A stretch of 64,000 nucleotides of DNA, taken from contig CAVXEW010000013.1 of the NCBI GenBank assembly GCA_963760965.1, positions 62,001 through 126,000 of the forward strand, given 5' to 3'. Positions 27,237 to 35,130 of this stretch are shown in pieces (the first letter of the stretch is position 1; every line of letters begins with the position of its first letter). Under the pieces are notes generated by a model, which was not told the DNA's origin, ran no database searches, and saw only the letters and a list, made by a program, of their open reading frames with translations. Origin of the DNA: Pararhizobium_B sp963760965. GTDB lineage: Bacteria > Pseudomonadota > Alphaproteobacteria > Rhizobiales > Rhizobiaceae. Position numbers and translations under genes: made by a program.

Positions 27237-27328
27237 CGGTCCTCCTCGGGGGGCAAGCGGCGCGCGGCCTCGCCGGGCAGCGCGCCGCAGGTGTCGGGCG
27301 CTCGGGTCAGGCGATCAGGCTCAGCCGA

Positions 27329-28594
27329 TCACCAGGCAGAGCCCTTGAGGCGCAGGAGCCGTGCCTGCAGCTTGGCCAGATTGTCCTCGGCGCTGCCGTT
27401 GCCGGCGAGCGTATCGTGCACGGCAGTCCAGAACAGCGACGAGGCCTCGTTGTACTTGCGCTTTGCCGCTGCCGAAGGCCGGGCGATGGTGCCGTCGAGC
27501 ACCGGCTTCCAGAGCGGGATGAACGGCTGTTCCTTCTTCACGTCCGGGTCGGAATAGAGGGCGGTCAGCGTCGGCGGGCGCGAAGTGACGATGGCGCGTT
27601 CCTTCTGGCTCTCGTAGTTGTCGAGGAACTTGACCAGCTCGATCGCTTCCTTGCGATGCCTGGAGTATTTCGACACCGCCAGTTCCCAGCCGCCGAGCGT
27701 TGCCGCCGGTTTCAGGTCCTTGCCGCCCGAGGGCAGGCGCGAGACCCCGACCTTGCCACGAACCGGGCTGTCCTTGCCTTCGACAAGCGCATAGGCGTAG
27801 TTCCAATTGCGCATGAAGACGGCGTTGCCGGACTGGAACGTGCCCCGCGCGTCCTCCTCCTTGTAGTTCAACACGCTCTTCGGGCTGATCGTGCCGATCC
27901 AGGAAGCGGCCATCTTGAGCGCGGCCGCTGCCTTGGGGTTGTTGATCTTGACGCTGCCGTCCGGCTCGACGAAGTTGCCGCCGCCGTAGCTCTCGACCCA
28001 TTCCATCGCGTTGCAGGTCAGGCCCTCATAGGCCGCTCCCTGGAAAACGAAGCCCTGCATGTCCTTGTGACCGGCCTTGCGCTCGCCGTTCTGGACGATT
28101 TCGGCGGTCTTCTTCAATTCGGCCCAGGTCTTGGGAACCTGCTGGTGGTACTTTTCAAGCAGGTCCTTGCGGTAGTAGAGCGCAGGCGCTCCGATGAACA
28201 TGGGCAGCGCGACCAGCTTGCCGTCGACAGTCTGGCCCTTCAGCGTCGAGGGGATGAACTTCGGCTGGATGTCCTTGGTCGCCGCGTTGAGGTCGATGAA
28301 GTGCTCGGCCAGCTGCGGTGCCCAGATCACGTCCAGCCGGTAGACGTCGATGTCGGTCGAATGCGCCGAGAGCCACAGCTTGTACTGGGCGAACTGATCG
28401 GTGGTCGAGGGTGGCATGGACACGATCTTGACCTTGTCGCCGGTCTTGGCCTCGAAGCGGTCGAGTTCCTTGCGCAGGACCTCGTTGTCCTTGCCGACCG
28501 CGCCGTGGACGATCGCAAGCTCGACGGCCGCGGCGGGCTCGGCGGTCAGCAGCAAGGCGGCAAGGCCCGCCATCAGCCAGTTCTTCAATGCCAT
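27329..28594 (-). CDS. Sugar ABC transporter substrate-binding protein (ThuE-like)
   Basis: A 421-residue extracellular solute-binding protein family 1. A signal peptide (MALKNWLMAGLAALLLTAEP, cleavage after AAA near residue 23) directs it to the periplasm. Typical blocks include DVYRLDVIWAPQLAEHFIDL and GAPALYYRKDLLEKY, as in ThuE trehalose/maltose binding proteins. It precedes both permease genes. The ligand is unknown; the operon context suggests a sulfated carbohydrate. Confidence 0.92.
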   Translation of the reverse strand: MALKNWLMAGLAALLLTAEPAAAVELAIVHGAVGKDNEVLRKELDRFEAKTGDKVKIVSMPPSTTDQFAQYKLWLSAHSTDIDVYRLDVIWAPQLAEHFIDLNAATKDIQPKFIPSTLKGQTVDGKLVALPMFIGAPALYYRKDLLEKYHQQVPKTWAELKKTAEIVQNGERKAGHKDMQGFVFQGAAYEGLTCNAMEWVESYGGGNFVEPDGSVKINNPKAAAALKMAASWIGTISPKSVLNYKEEDARGTFQSGNAVFMRNWNYAYALVEGKDSPVRGKVGVSRLPSGGKDLKPAATLGGWELAVSKYSRHRKEAIELVKFLDNYESQKERAIVTSRPPTLTALYSDPDVKKEQPFIPLWKPVLDGTIARPSAAAKRKYNEASSLFWTAVHDTLAGNGSAEDNLAKLQARLLRLKGSAW

Positions 28595-28628
28595 TTTCTA
28601 CTCTCCCTCTCGGTTGGCCGCGCCGGTT

Positions 28629-30173
28629 TCAGCCCGCGCGGCAATTTATGGGCGATGCCCATGCCATCTGTCCGCCGGCCTGGCGCAGGCGGACATAAAG
28701 GTTCTCTCCCGGTTCGAGCCGCCCCAGGGCGACCTCTCCCGCCCATTGCCAGTCACTGGCCGACGGCAGTGGATGAAAACGGAATGCGGGGCTGTCGATC
28801 GGCCCGAGATTGCCCGAAAGCGCTCCTTCGGCGAGCCTTGCGGCGGGAATCCGGAGCCGGCGGCCGCAAAGTTCGGCAGTGATCGCCGCGCCTGCGTCGA
28901 GGCGCAGCCGAAGCATCAACCCTTGAGTGGCCGTGGTGGAATTGTTCGGGTTCGCCTCGGCGGTGACGGAAAATTCGATCGCGTCGCCGTCTTGGACGAG
29001 CCGGGGCAGCTCATGGCCGGCATCGTCGCCTTCCAGCGGCGACACGACCTCCGCACCGCGGAAGCGGGGTTCAACGCCGAGGATCTCTCCGCCGTCGACG
29101 GCGATGCGTCCTTCCCAGCGGTGAGAGGAGCCGCGCGCGCCCCAGCCCATTTCGAGGAACAGGAGCGTTTCATCGTCCGGGCCGATCGGCGCGGGCGACA
29201 GGCGCGGCGAGACCCGGGCGTGAAGCCGCCCGTTGCGGATCACGTCTATCGCATCGATGAAGCCGCCGCCGACCGCCTCGATCCGCAGCCCGGCATCGGC
29301 CCCGGGACGGACGATCCCGCCCTGGACGGTGTCGCCGACGGCCGCCAGGAGGTGGATGTTGTCGCCGGTCAGCGCGTTCGTGCGCCGCGCCGTCATCCCG
29401 TTCCAGATGGCATCGCGCTCGCGAGCCGCGGCGTAGACCGCCATGCGGCCGTGGCCGTAGGAACCGGGAAAGGCGCTGTGGTGATCGGTGTTTCCGACGA
29501 TGCCGAAAACGTGTCCCTGTCGAAGTCCCCAGTCCATCGTCGAATGGCCGTCCACCGGTCCCATCGAGTGGAGATAGGTCCGCTCGGTCTCGGACGTCTC
29601 CGCGCAGCCGTGCATCGAAAGCATCTCGACGAAGGGGGAGAGCGCCGGGTCGAACGTGCCCCAGTTGATGCCGCGTGCGCCCTGCCGGTAGCCGATGTGA
29701 TGCGGGAAGGCGAGCGCGCGGGCGGGCATCGCGGCCTCCAGCGCCGTACGCAGTTCGGCCGGGCTGCCGGCGAGGTGGAGCGGCTCGGGCGTCAGGTCGC
29801 GGTAGACGATCGTGTAGTCGCCATGCTCGCCGGAGTGGATCTCGTAGCCGGGAAACACGGTGAAGCCGCCGGTGCTCGCCGCCGCGAGCCGGTCGAAATG
29901 GGCCATCCAGCCATCGCGGAGCCTGGCGAAGCCCTTGACGTGGAAGTCGACGATGTGGGCGACGGCGGGATCGTCGACCGGCATGTCCGGCCAGGCCGCG
30001 TGACCGGTGATCGAGACGAAGTCGAGCTGCAGGGCGGCTCGGGCAAGCGCATCTTCGAACCGGCCGTGGCCGTAGGAGAGATCGCAGTGATTGTGGATGT
30101 CGCCATAGAGCGGCATCAGTCCCAACTCCCGGGCGAGCGGCATCAGACGCGGGGGGAGAGGCTCGCGGATCAT
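28629..30173 (-). CDS. PHP-domain metallohydrolase (CehA/McbA-like)
   Basis: A 514-residue protein. The N-terminal PHP domain has GDIHNHCDLSYGHG near residue 24, then FVSITGHAAWPD, FPGYEIHS and GIVGNTDHHSAFPG, all expected metal-binding segments. The C-terminal third (from about residue 330) is a beta-rich region. Relatives are annotated CehA/McbA hydrolases and DUF3604 proteins. It overlaps the oxidoreductase by ATGA, so it is in the same operon. No signal peptide; probably hydrolyses an ester or phosphoester in the pathway. The reaction is not known. Confidence 0.75.
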   Translation of the reverse strand: MIREPLPPRLMPLARELGLMPLYGDIHNHCDLSYGHGRFEDALARAALQLDFVSITGHAAWPDMPVDDPAVAHIVDFHVKGFARLRDGWMAHFDRLAAASTGGFTVFPGYEIHSGEHGDYTIVYRDLTPEPLHLAGSPAELRTALEAAMPARALAFPHHIGYRQGARGINWGTFDPALSPFVEMLSMHGCAETSETERTYLHSMGPVDGHSTMDWGLRQGHVFGIVGNTDHHSAFPGSYGHGRMAVYAAARERDAIWNGMTARRTNALTGDNIHLLAAVGDTVQGGIVRPGADAGLRIEAVGGGFIDAIDVIRNGRLHARVSPRLSPAPIGPDDETLLFLEMGWGARGSSHRWEGRIAVDGGEILGVEPRFRGAEVVSPLEGDDAGHELPRLVQDGDAIEFSVTAEANPNNSTTATQGLMLRLRLDAGAAITAELCGRRLRIPAARLAEGALSGNLGPIDSPAFRFHPLPSASDWQWAGEVALGRLEPGENLYVRLRQAGGQMAWASPINCRAG

Positions 30174-31432
30174 GCGAATTCCTGTGTTTCGGGGATCACC
30201 GACCGGCCGCCTGCATCGAGGCTTTTCCTGGTGGCCGCGACGAGGCGAAGCGATGCCAGCCCTTCGGGTACGCCGACCGGCGGGCGTTCGCCGTCGCAGA
30301 ACCTTCGCAGCTTTCGGATGAGCTCGAGATCGGCGCCGAAATGGCTGCTCTTGCGCTCGCTGCCGTCCGCCGCGACGATCTCGTGCCTGCGGCCGTGATC
30401 GGCGACGAGATCGATGGCGCCGGAGTGCCGCTCCATCCGCAGCCGGCCGGACGATCCGACGATTTCGAGCGTCTCCTGATCCTCGGCATAGGGTCCGAAG
30501 ATCGTGAAGAACAGGCAGGCGACGATGCCGTTCCGGTAGCGGACGGTAGCGATCGCGTGATCGTCGATGTCCGAGCCCGGCAGGAAGACGCAATTGTCGT
30601 TGCGGTCCTGCGGAAGCGGCTGCGCAAGCCAGCTCTGGTTCGGCACCCGGCCGATCCCCTCGGCCTTGTCGATCAGCGTCTCGTGGCGGCGGTAGGGGCA
30701 GTCGCGGTCGCATTCCGAACAGCGGGCAGGCGCAGTCGGGTCGGGAGCGAAGATGCCGGACCGGCCTCCGACCGCGGACACCGAAAGCGGCTGCGAACCG
30801 GCGATCCAGTTCAGCACGTCGAAGTGGTGCGAACCCTTGTCGTTGATCGCCCCGCCAGAGGCGGCATTCGTGCGGTGCCAGAGCTGCAGGTAGCGGGTAT
30901 AGGGGATGACCGAGCGCAGCAGGATCATCTGCTTCGTGCCGATGGTGCCGTCCCCCGCCATGGCGACGGCATCGATCCAGGGCTTTTCGTAGCGGCGGGT
31001 GAAGCCCATCATCACCGGCTGCCCGGCCCGGGCCTCGGCGCTGGCGATGGCAAGCGCGTCTTCGAGGTCCACCGAGATCGGCTTGTCCAGGTAGACGCGC
31101 TTGCCTGCCCCAATCGCCATGACGGCCGGTTCCCTGTGGGCGTTCGTGTGGGTGGTGACCAGCACGAGGCCGACGGATGCGTCGGTGGCGGCCTGTTCCA
31201 TGCTGTCGTACACCCGCACGGCATGGTCGATGCCGTGCCGGGCGTAGAGGTCGTTCAGGTGTTCGGCGGCCAGGCGGGCACGTTCACCGAGGCGATCGTA
31301 GACGCCGACGATGCGAAAGCCGGTCTCATCCGCCAGTTCGGCCATGCGCGAGCCGACATAGTAGATCCCGCGCTCTCCCGCCCCGATGATCGCGACCCCG
31401 ATCTTTTCCCGTCGCGTTGCAGGCGTCGTCAT
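30170..31432 (-). CDS. Gfo/Idh/MocA-family oxidoreductase with a cysteine cluster
   Basis: About 420 residues. Rossmann motif VAIIGAGERGIYYVG, then YLDKPISVD in place of the usual E-K-P, and a C-terminal dimer domain (SGGAINDKGSHHFDVLNWIA). An insertion with C-x2-C-x3-C (ARCSECDRDCPYRRHE) looks like a metal site, seen in a subset of the family. It probably oxidises a sugar or cyclitol with NAD(P). The start at 31432 is preferred over an upstream ATG at 31495, because GGGATCC precedes it and the longer form would cover the operator. Confidence 0.87.
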   Translation of the reverse strand: MTTPATRREKIGVAIIGAGERGIYYVGSRMAELADETGFRIVGVYDRLGERARLAAEHLNDLYARHGIDHAVRVYDSMEQAATDASVGLVLVTTHTNAHREPAVMAIGAGKRVYLDKPISVDLEDALAIASAEARAGQPVMMGFTRRYEKPWIDAVAMAGDGTIGTKQMILLRSVIPYTRYLQLWHRTNAASGGAINDKGSHHFDVLNWIAGSQPLSVSAVGGRSGIFAPDPTAPARCSECDRDCPYRRHETLIDKAEGIGRVPNQSWLAQPLPQDRNDNCVFLPGSDIDDHAIATVRYRNGIVACLFFTIFGPYAEDQETLEIVGSSGRLRMERHSGAIDLVADHGRRHEIVAADGSERKSSHFGADLELIRKLRRFCDGERPPVGVPEGLASLRLVAATRKSLDAGGRSVIPETQEFA

Positions 31433-31470
31433 GCGGATCCCCTCTTGTGCGGCATGAGGGGACGGTATGT

Positions 31471-31504
31471 GAGTATAACTTTTCGCGGAAGCCAAGTTAT
31501 ACTC
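31471..31504. promoter_or_regulatory. Perfect 11-bp inverted repeat, operator of the sulfatase/sugar operon
   Basis: GAGTATAACTT (31471-31481), 12-base spacer, AAGTTATACTC (31494-31504). Both arms match perfectly. It lies between the regulator gene and the first structural gene, and its right arm runs into the regulator's stop codon (31503-31505). On the minus strand the arm at 31471-31481 contains TATACT, a good -10 hexamer. This is the expected site for the dimeric GntR/LacI-fusion regulator. Confidence 0.65.
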
Positions 31505-32591
31505 AGCCGTTCAGTTTTTCGACGCTCCCGTGGGCGGCGTAGCGGATCGGCAGGTAGTGGATGTCGGGCGCCTTGTCCGGCGAGCGGATCCGCTCCAGTA
31601 CGACGCGCTCGAAGACATCCAGCTTTTCGCCGTTGCTGTTGCCGATCACGTCGAAGCGCTGGATATGCTCCGACCGGAAGTCGACGCTTCCGAGAAGGAT
31701 GATCGACAGGTCGCGTCCCGGCATGATGCCCAGGTCCTCAAGGGCGCGCTCGAGCAGATAGCCTTCGACGAGGCCCCAGACGATGAGCGCGCTGAACGCG
31801 GGTCGCCCGTCCGGATCCCGATGGCTCGCAATGGCGTCGCGGATGTCTTCGCTGCGATAGCGGCCGGGCAGTTGAGGGGTCTCGAGGAGCCACGCGGGAA
31901 GGTCGTTCGCCGCGCAGAGCTGCGCATATTCGCGGCGGGCCATGGCGATCTGCCGGGCGGAGTGGTTCGAGGTGAAGAACGCGATGCGGTCGTGTCCGGA
32001 GCGGCGCAGGTGATGGAAGGCCTGCATCAGCGCCTCGCGCCAGTTCGTGCCGATTGCGTCGACCCCTATGCCCGTCGCCGAAACGCCGTCGACGACAACG
32101 CCCGCGGCGTGCTCGTGGAGGGCGGCGAGGAACGAGATCGGCAGCATTTCGAAATGCAGCTGGACGAGGCAGGCGCGAAAACGTCCCATCCGGTCGAGAA
32201 CCGACTGTGCCTGCGTGTCGCTGGAATAGCCGATCTGCCGCATCGTGATGCGTTTGCTCTTGAGGCGATGTTCGAGCTCGAGCAGGAGGTTTCGGGCCAG
32301 CCGGCTGTCCGACAGGCGATAGAGCACCAGAAGGTCGGCTTCCCATTCCTCGCAGTCCGCGGGAGGTTCCGCGATCGTGATGCCGGCGCCGCGGCGCATC
32401 GTCAGGCGCCCGGCTTCGACTTCCGCATGCAGCACCCGTTCGATCGTACGCTGGGCCGTCTCGAAACGCCGCATCAGTGCCCGGACCGTCGGCAGCCGAT
32501 CCCCTGGCTGGCCTTCGTGGAGAACGCCCTCGAGCCATTTTGAAATCACCGCGTCTTTGTTCGAACCCACGATTTCTCCCGCATGAACCAC
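31503..32591 (-). CDS. Transcriptional regulator: GntR-type DNA-binding domain fused to LacI-type sugar-binding domain
   Basis: A 362-residue regulator. Residues 1-75 form a GntR winged helix (GDRLPTVRALMRRFETAQRT, RRGAGITIAE); the rest is a periplasmic-binding-protein-like domain as in LacI and AraR (VDAIGTNWREALMQAFHHLR, SALIVWGLVEGYLLERAL). This AraR-type fusion usually senses a sugar. It is upstream of and on the same strand as the oxidoreductase-to-sulfatase operon, with the palindrome at 31471-31504 between them. Confidence 0.88.
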   Translation of the reverse strand: MVHAGEIVGSNKDAVISKWLEGVLHEGQPGDRLPTVRALMRRFETAQRTIERVLHAEVEAGRLTMRRGAGITIAEPPADCEEWEADLLVLYRLSDSRLARNLLLELEHRLKSKRITMRQIGYSSDTQAQSVLDRMGRFRACLVQLHFEMLPISFLAALHEHAAGVVVDGVSATGIGVDAIGTNWREALMQAFHHLRRSGHDRIAFFTSNHSARQIAMARREYAQLCAANDLPAWLLETPQLPGRYRSEDIRDAIASHRDPDGRPAFSALIVWGLVEGYLLERALEDLGIMPGRDLSIILLGSVDFRSEHIQRFDVIGNSNGEKLDVFERVVLERIRSPDKAPDIHYLPIRYAAHGSVEKLNG

Positions 32592-32691
32592 GGACCGCCA
32601 GGGTACGGCTTATCGCGAACGGGGGGCCGGCGCCAGACCATGGTTCACCCGGGCCGGATGGCCGATCGGCGGCGCCCGTCGCCCGCCGTGA

Positions 32692-33852
32692 CTAGTCGTG
32701 GATCCCGTGCAGTTCGCAGAGCGACTTCATTCGGCCGACGGCAAGCGCGGGGTCGCGGAGCACGCCGCTTCGATCGGCAAGTCGGAAGACGTCGGCATAG
32801 TGGAGTATGCCGCGGGCGGACTGCATGCCACCGACCATCACGAAATGGTCCTGGTGCCCGTTCAGCCAGGCGATGAAGACGACGCCGGCCTTGTAGTACT
32901 CCGTCGGCGCCTCGAAGATCCTGCGCGACAGGGCCACCGTCGGCGCCAGAACGGCGTTGTAGCCGTCGAGATCGCCTTCCGCCAGCAGAGCCAGCGCGCG
33001 GCTCGCAGCCGGGGCGATCGCATCGAAGATGCCGAGCAGGGCATGGGAATGGCGGCTGCCGTCGCCCGCGATCAGGTCGGCGTAGTTGAAGTCGTCGCCG
33101 GTAAACATCATCACGCCTTCGGGCAGACGGCCGCGCAGCGCGATTTCCTTGCCGGCATCGAGCAGCGAGATCTTGATGCCCTCGATCTTGCCGCGATGGC
33201 GCTCGATCAGGTCGACGACGGTGTCGAGCGCCGGTTCGAAGTCTCGTGTCCCCCAGTAGCCGGCAAGGGCCGGATCGAACATTTCGCCGAGCCAGTGGAG
33301 GATCACCGGCTCTCTCGCCTGGGACAGGAGGCCGTCGTAGACGCGGACATAGTCGTCCGGCCCCCGCGCGACCTTCGCGAGAGCGCGGCTGGCCATCATG
33401 ATGACGCGCCCGCCGACGCCTTCGACGAATTCGAACTGTTCCTCGTAGGCGGCAATCACGTCGTCCAGCGTGCCTGCGTCGGCGGGGTCGAGCTGGTCCG
33501 TGCCGACGCCGGACGCCAGATCGGCACCCGGCGTCGTGCGAGCTTCCGACACCGAGCGGCGGATGAGTTCCTTCGCGCTCTGCCAGTCGAATCCCATGCC
33601 GCGCTGGGAAGTGTCCATCGCTTCGGCAACGCGGAAGCCGAGGCTCCACAGGTGGCGGCGGTAGGCCATCGTGCCGTCCCAGTCGACGGCCGGCCTTCGC
33701 CAGGGATCGGCCATCGCCAACGGGTCGGCGACCACGTGGGCGGCAGCATAGGCAACCCGGTTGAAGACCGGCCTGTCGTCGGTCGCGACCGGTGTTCCGA
33801 CCAGGGTGTAGGGCGACACGGAACCATCCGGACTAGGAAGGGACAGGTGCAT
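32692..33852 (-). CDS. DUF993 family protein (dihydrodipicolinate synthase-like TIM barrel)
   Basis: A 386-residue protein that matches the DUF993 family by size and segments (MDTSQRGMGFDWQSAKELIR, EPVILHWLGEMFDPALAGYW, IKISLLDAGKEIALR). The KISLLD lysine could be a Schiff-base residue as in aldolases. No reaction is established. The start at 33852 follows GGAGGATTTCTC. The promoter contains a LacI-type operator, so it belongs to the regulon of the divergent LacI operon and may cleave or dehydrate a pathway intermediate. Confidence 0.85.
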   Translation of the reverse strand: MHLSLPSPDGSVSPYTLVGTPVATDDRPVFNRVAYAAAHVVADPLAMADPWRRPAVDWDGTMAYRRHLWSLGFRVAEAMDTSQRGMGFDWQSAKELIRRSVSEARTTPGADLASGVGTDQLDPADAGTLDDVIAAYEEQFEFVEGVGGRVIMMASRALAKVARGPDDYVRVYDGLLSQAREPVILHWLGEMFDPALAGYWGTRDFEPALDTVVDLIERHRGKIEGIKISLLDAGKEIALRGRLPEGVMMFTGDDFNYADLIAGDGSRHSHALLGIFDAIAPAASRALALLAEGDLDGYNAVLAPTVALSRRIFEAPTEYYKAGVVFIAWLNGHQDHFVMVGGMQSARGILHYADVFRLADRSGVLRDPALAVGRMKSLCELHGIHD

Positions 33853-33876
33853 GAGAAATCCTCCAGGAGCGCACAA

Positions 33877-33905
33877 ATATTATGGAACGTTCCAAAAAAG
33901 ATCAA
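33877..33905 (-). promoter_or_regulatory. Promoter of the DUF993 gene with LacI operator in the spacer
   Basis: On the minus strand: -35 TTGATC (33905-33900), 17-base spacer, -10 TAATAT (33882-33877). The spacer contains the perfect 12-bp palindrome TGGAACGTTCCA (33883-33894). A repressor bound there would block polymerase. The sigma-70 hexamers are 4-of-6 matches, but spacing and operator agree. Confidence 0.6.
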
Positions 33906-33959
33906 GAGCGCTCGCTTCCAGTGACAGGGCCAACCCGGAAGGGTCCGGATATAATGCTT

Positions 33960-33977
33960 ATTAAATAGCTATTTAAT
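33960..33977. promoter_or_regulatory. 18-bp perfect palindrome in the divergent control region
   Basis: ATTAAATAGCTATTTAAT is fully self-complementary, AT-rich in a GC-rich genome, and lies between the two LacI-type operators of the 33853-34086 divergon. Its sequence is unlike those operators, so a second regulator may act here. Confidence 0.5.
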
Positions 33978-34032
33978 GCGAGTATGAGCGAAGATTCTCT
34001 CGAATTGGCATCACGCTCGGCGCAGGTCACCA

Positions 34033-34067
34033 TTGACAACGAGGGAGTGTGAAATTAGAACGTTCCA
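34033..34067 (+). promoter_or_regulatory. Promoter of the LacI operon with overlapping LacI operator
   Basis: -35 TTGACA (34033-34038), 17-base spacer, -10 TAGAAC (34056-34061). The -10 lies inside TAGAACGTTCCA (34056-34067), which differs by one base from the perfect operator TGGAACGTTCCA at 33883. This suggests autoregulation of the LacI gene and repression of the whole operon. Confidence 0.62.
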
Positions 34068-34086
34068 AAATTAATGGAGGGAACCG

Positions 34087-35130
34087 GTGGCCAGGTCGAC
34101 CAAGGCAACGATACTCGATATCGCCCGCAAGGCGGGCGTGTCGAAGTCGACCGTTTCCCTGGTCCTCCAGGGCAGCGGCCTCGTCCGTCCGGAAACCTCG
34201 GAGCGCGTCCGCTCCGCCATGGAGGACGTCGGCTACGTCTACAATCGCGGCGCGGCGAACCTGCGGCGCGCCCGTTCGAACGTCGTCGGGATGATCATCA
34301 ACGACCTGATGAACCCGTTCTTCGTCGAGCTTGCCGTCGGGATCGAGCGCGCCTTCCAGGGCGCCGGCATCGTGCCGTTCATCGCGCACACGGCCGAGAA
34401 CGCGATCCGGCAGGAAGAGGTGGTCAAGTCGATGATGGAGCAGGGGGTCGCCGGCCTCATCGTCTCGCCCGCGCGCGGCACGTCTCCCGAGGCCTTCGAC
34501 CGGCCGCGGGCCGCGGGCATCCCGGTCGTCACGGCGATGCGCCGGATTCCCGGTTCTCGCGTGCCGGCCATCGCGCCGGACAACCGGCGGGGCGCGGCGG
34601 CCGCCACGACCCACCTGATCGAGCGGGGACACAGGCGCATCGCCTTCTTCGGCGGCTTCCCGGATCTTGTGGTCGCCAGCGAGCGCGTCTCCGGCTATCG
34701 CGACGCGCTGGAGTCGCACGGCATCGCCTCGGACGAGGCGCTGATCTTGCCCGGCGAGACCAATCGACGGGGCGGGCTGGCCGCCATCGACCGGGCGCTC
34801 GGCCTCGCCGAACCGCCGACGGCGGCGATGTGCTTCAACGATGCGGTCGCTTTCGGCGCGATGCTCGGCCTGCGCCAGCGTGGCCGGGAGCCGGGGCGCG
34901 ACTTCGCCGTCGCGGGTTTCGACGATGTGGCGGAGGCCGAGCACTACGTGCCGGCGCTCACCAGCGTTTCGGTCGATCCTGCAGGGCTGGGCGAGCGCGC
35001 GGCCCATGCCGTGCTGAGGATGATCCAGGCGGGCACGACATCCGGCGAAGACCATATCGGCGCGATCAACTTGATCGTGCGCGAAAGCAGTGCGCGGACC
35101 TGGCCGGCAAAAAGGGAGTTTGCAAAATGA
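34087..35130 (+). CDS. LacI-family transcriptional regulator
   Basis: A 347-residue regulator. The helix-turn-helix is ATILDIARKAGVSKSTVSLV, with a hinge helix following and the sugar-binding domain VVGMIINDLMNPFFVELAVG onward to ALTSVSVDPAGLGERAA. It starts with GTG after GGAGGG. The operators at 33883-33894 and 34056-34067 (core GAACGTTC) have the symmetric centre-CG form typical of LacI-family sites. It is first in a long catabolic operon and overlaps the next gene by ATGA. Confidence 0.94.
   Translation: MARSTKATILDIARKAGVSKSTVSLVLQGSGLVRPETSERVRSAMEDVGYVYNRGAANLRRARSNVVGMIINDLMNPFFVELAVGIERAFQGAGIVPFIAHTAENAIRQEEVVKSMMEQGVAGLIVSPARGTSPEAFDRPRAAGIPVVTAMRRIPGSRVPAIAPDNRRGAAAATTHLIERGHRRIAFFGGFPDLVVASERVSGYRDALESHGIASDEALILPGETNRRGGLAAIDRALGLAEPPTAAMCFNDAVAFGAMLGLRQRGREPGRDFAVAGFDDVAEAEHYVPALTSVSVDPAGLGERAAHAVLRMIQAGTTSGEDHIGAINLIVRESSARTWPAKREFAK

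Noticed and set aside
26274..28882. Plus-strand frames of 427 and 587 codons over the sugar importer genes
   Set aside because: Highly charged, repetitive antisense translations without motifs, opposite the permease and binding-protein genes.
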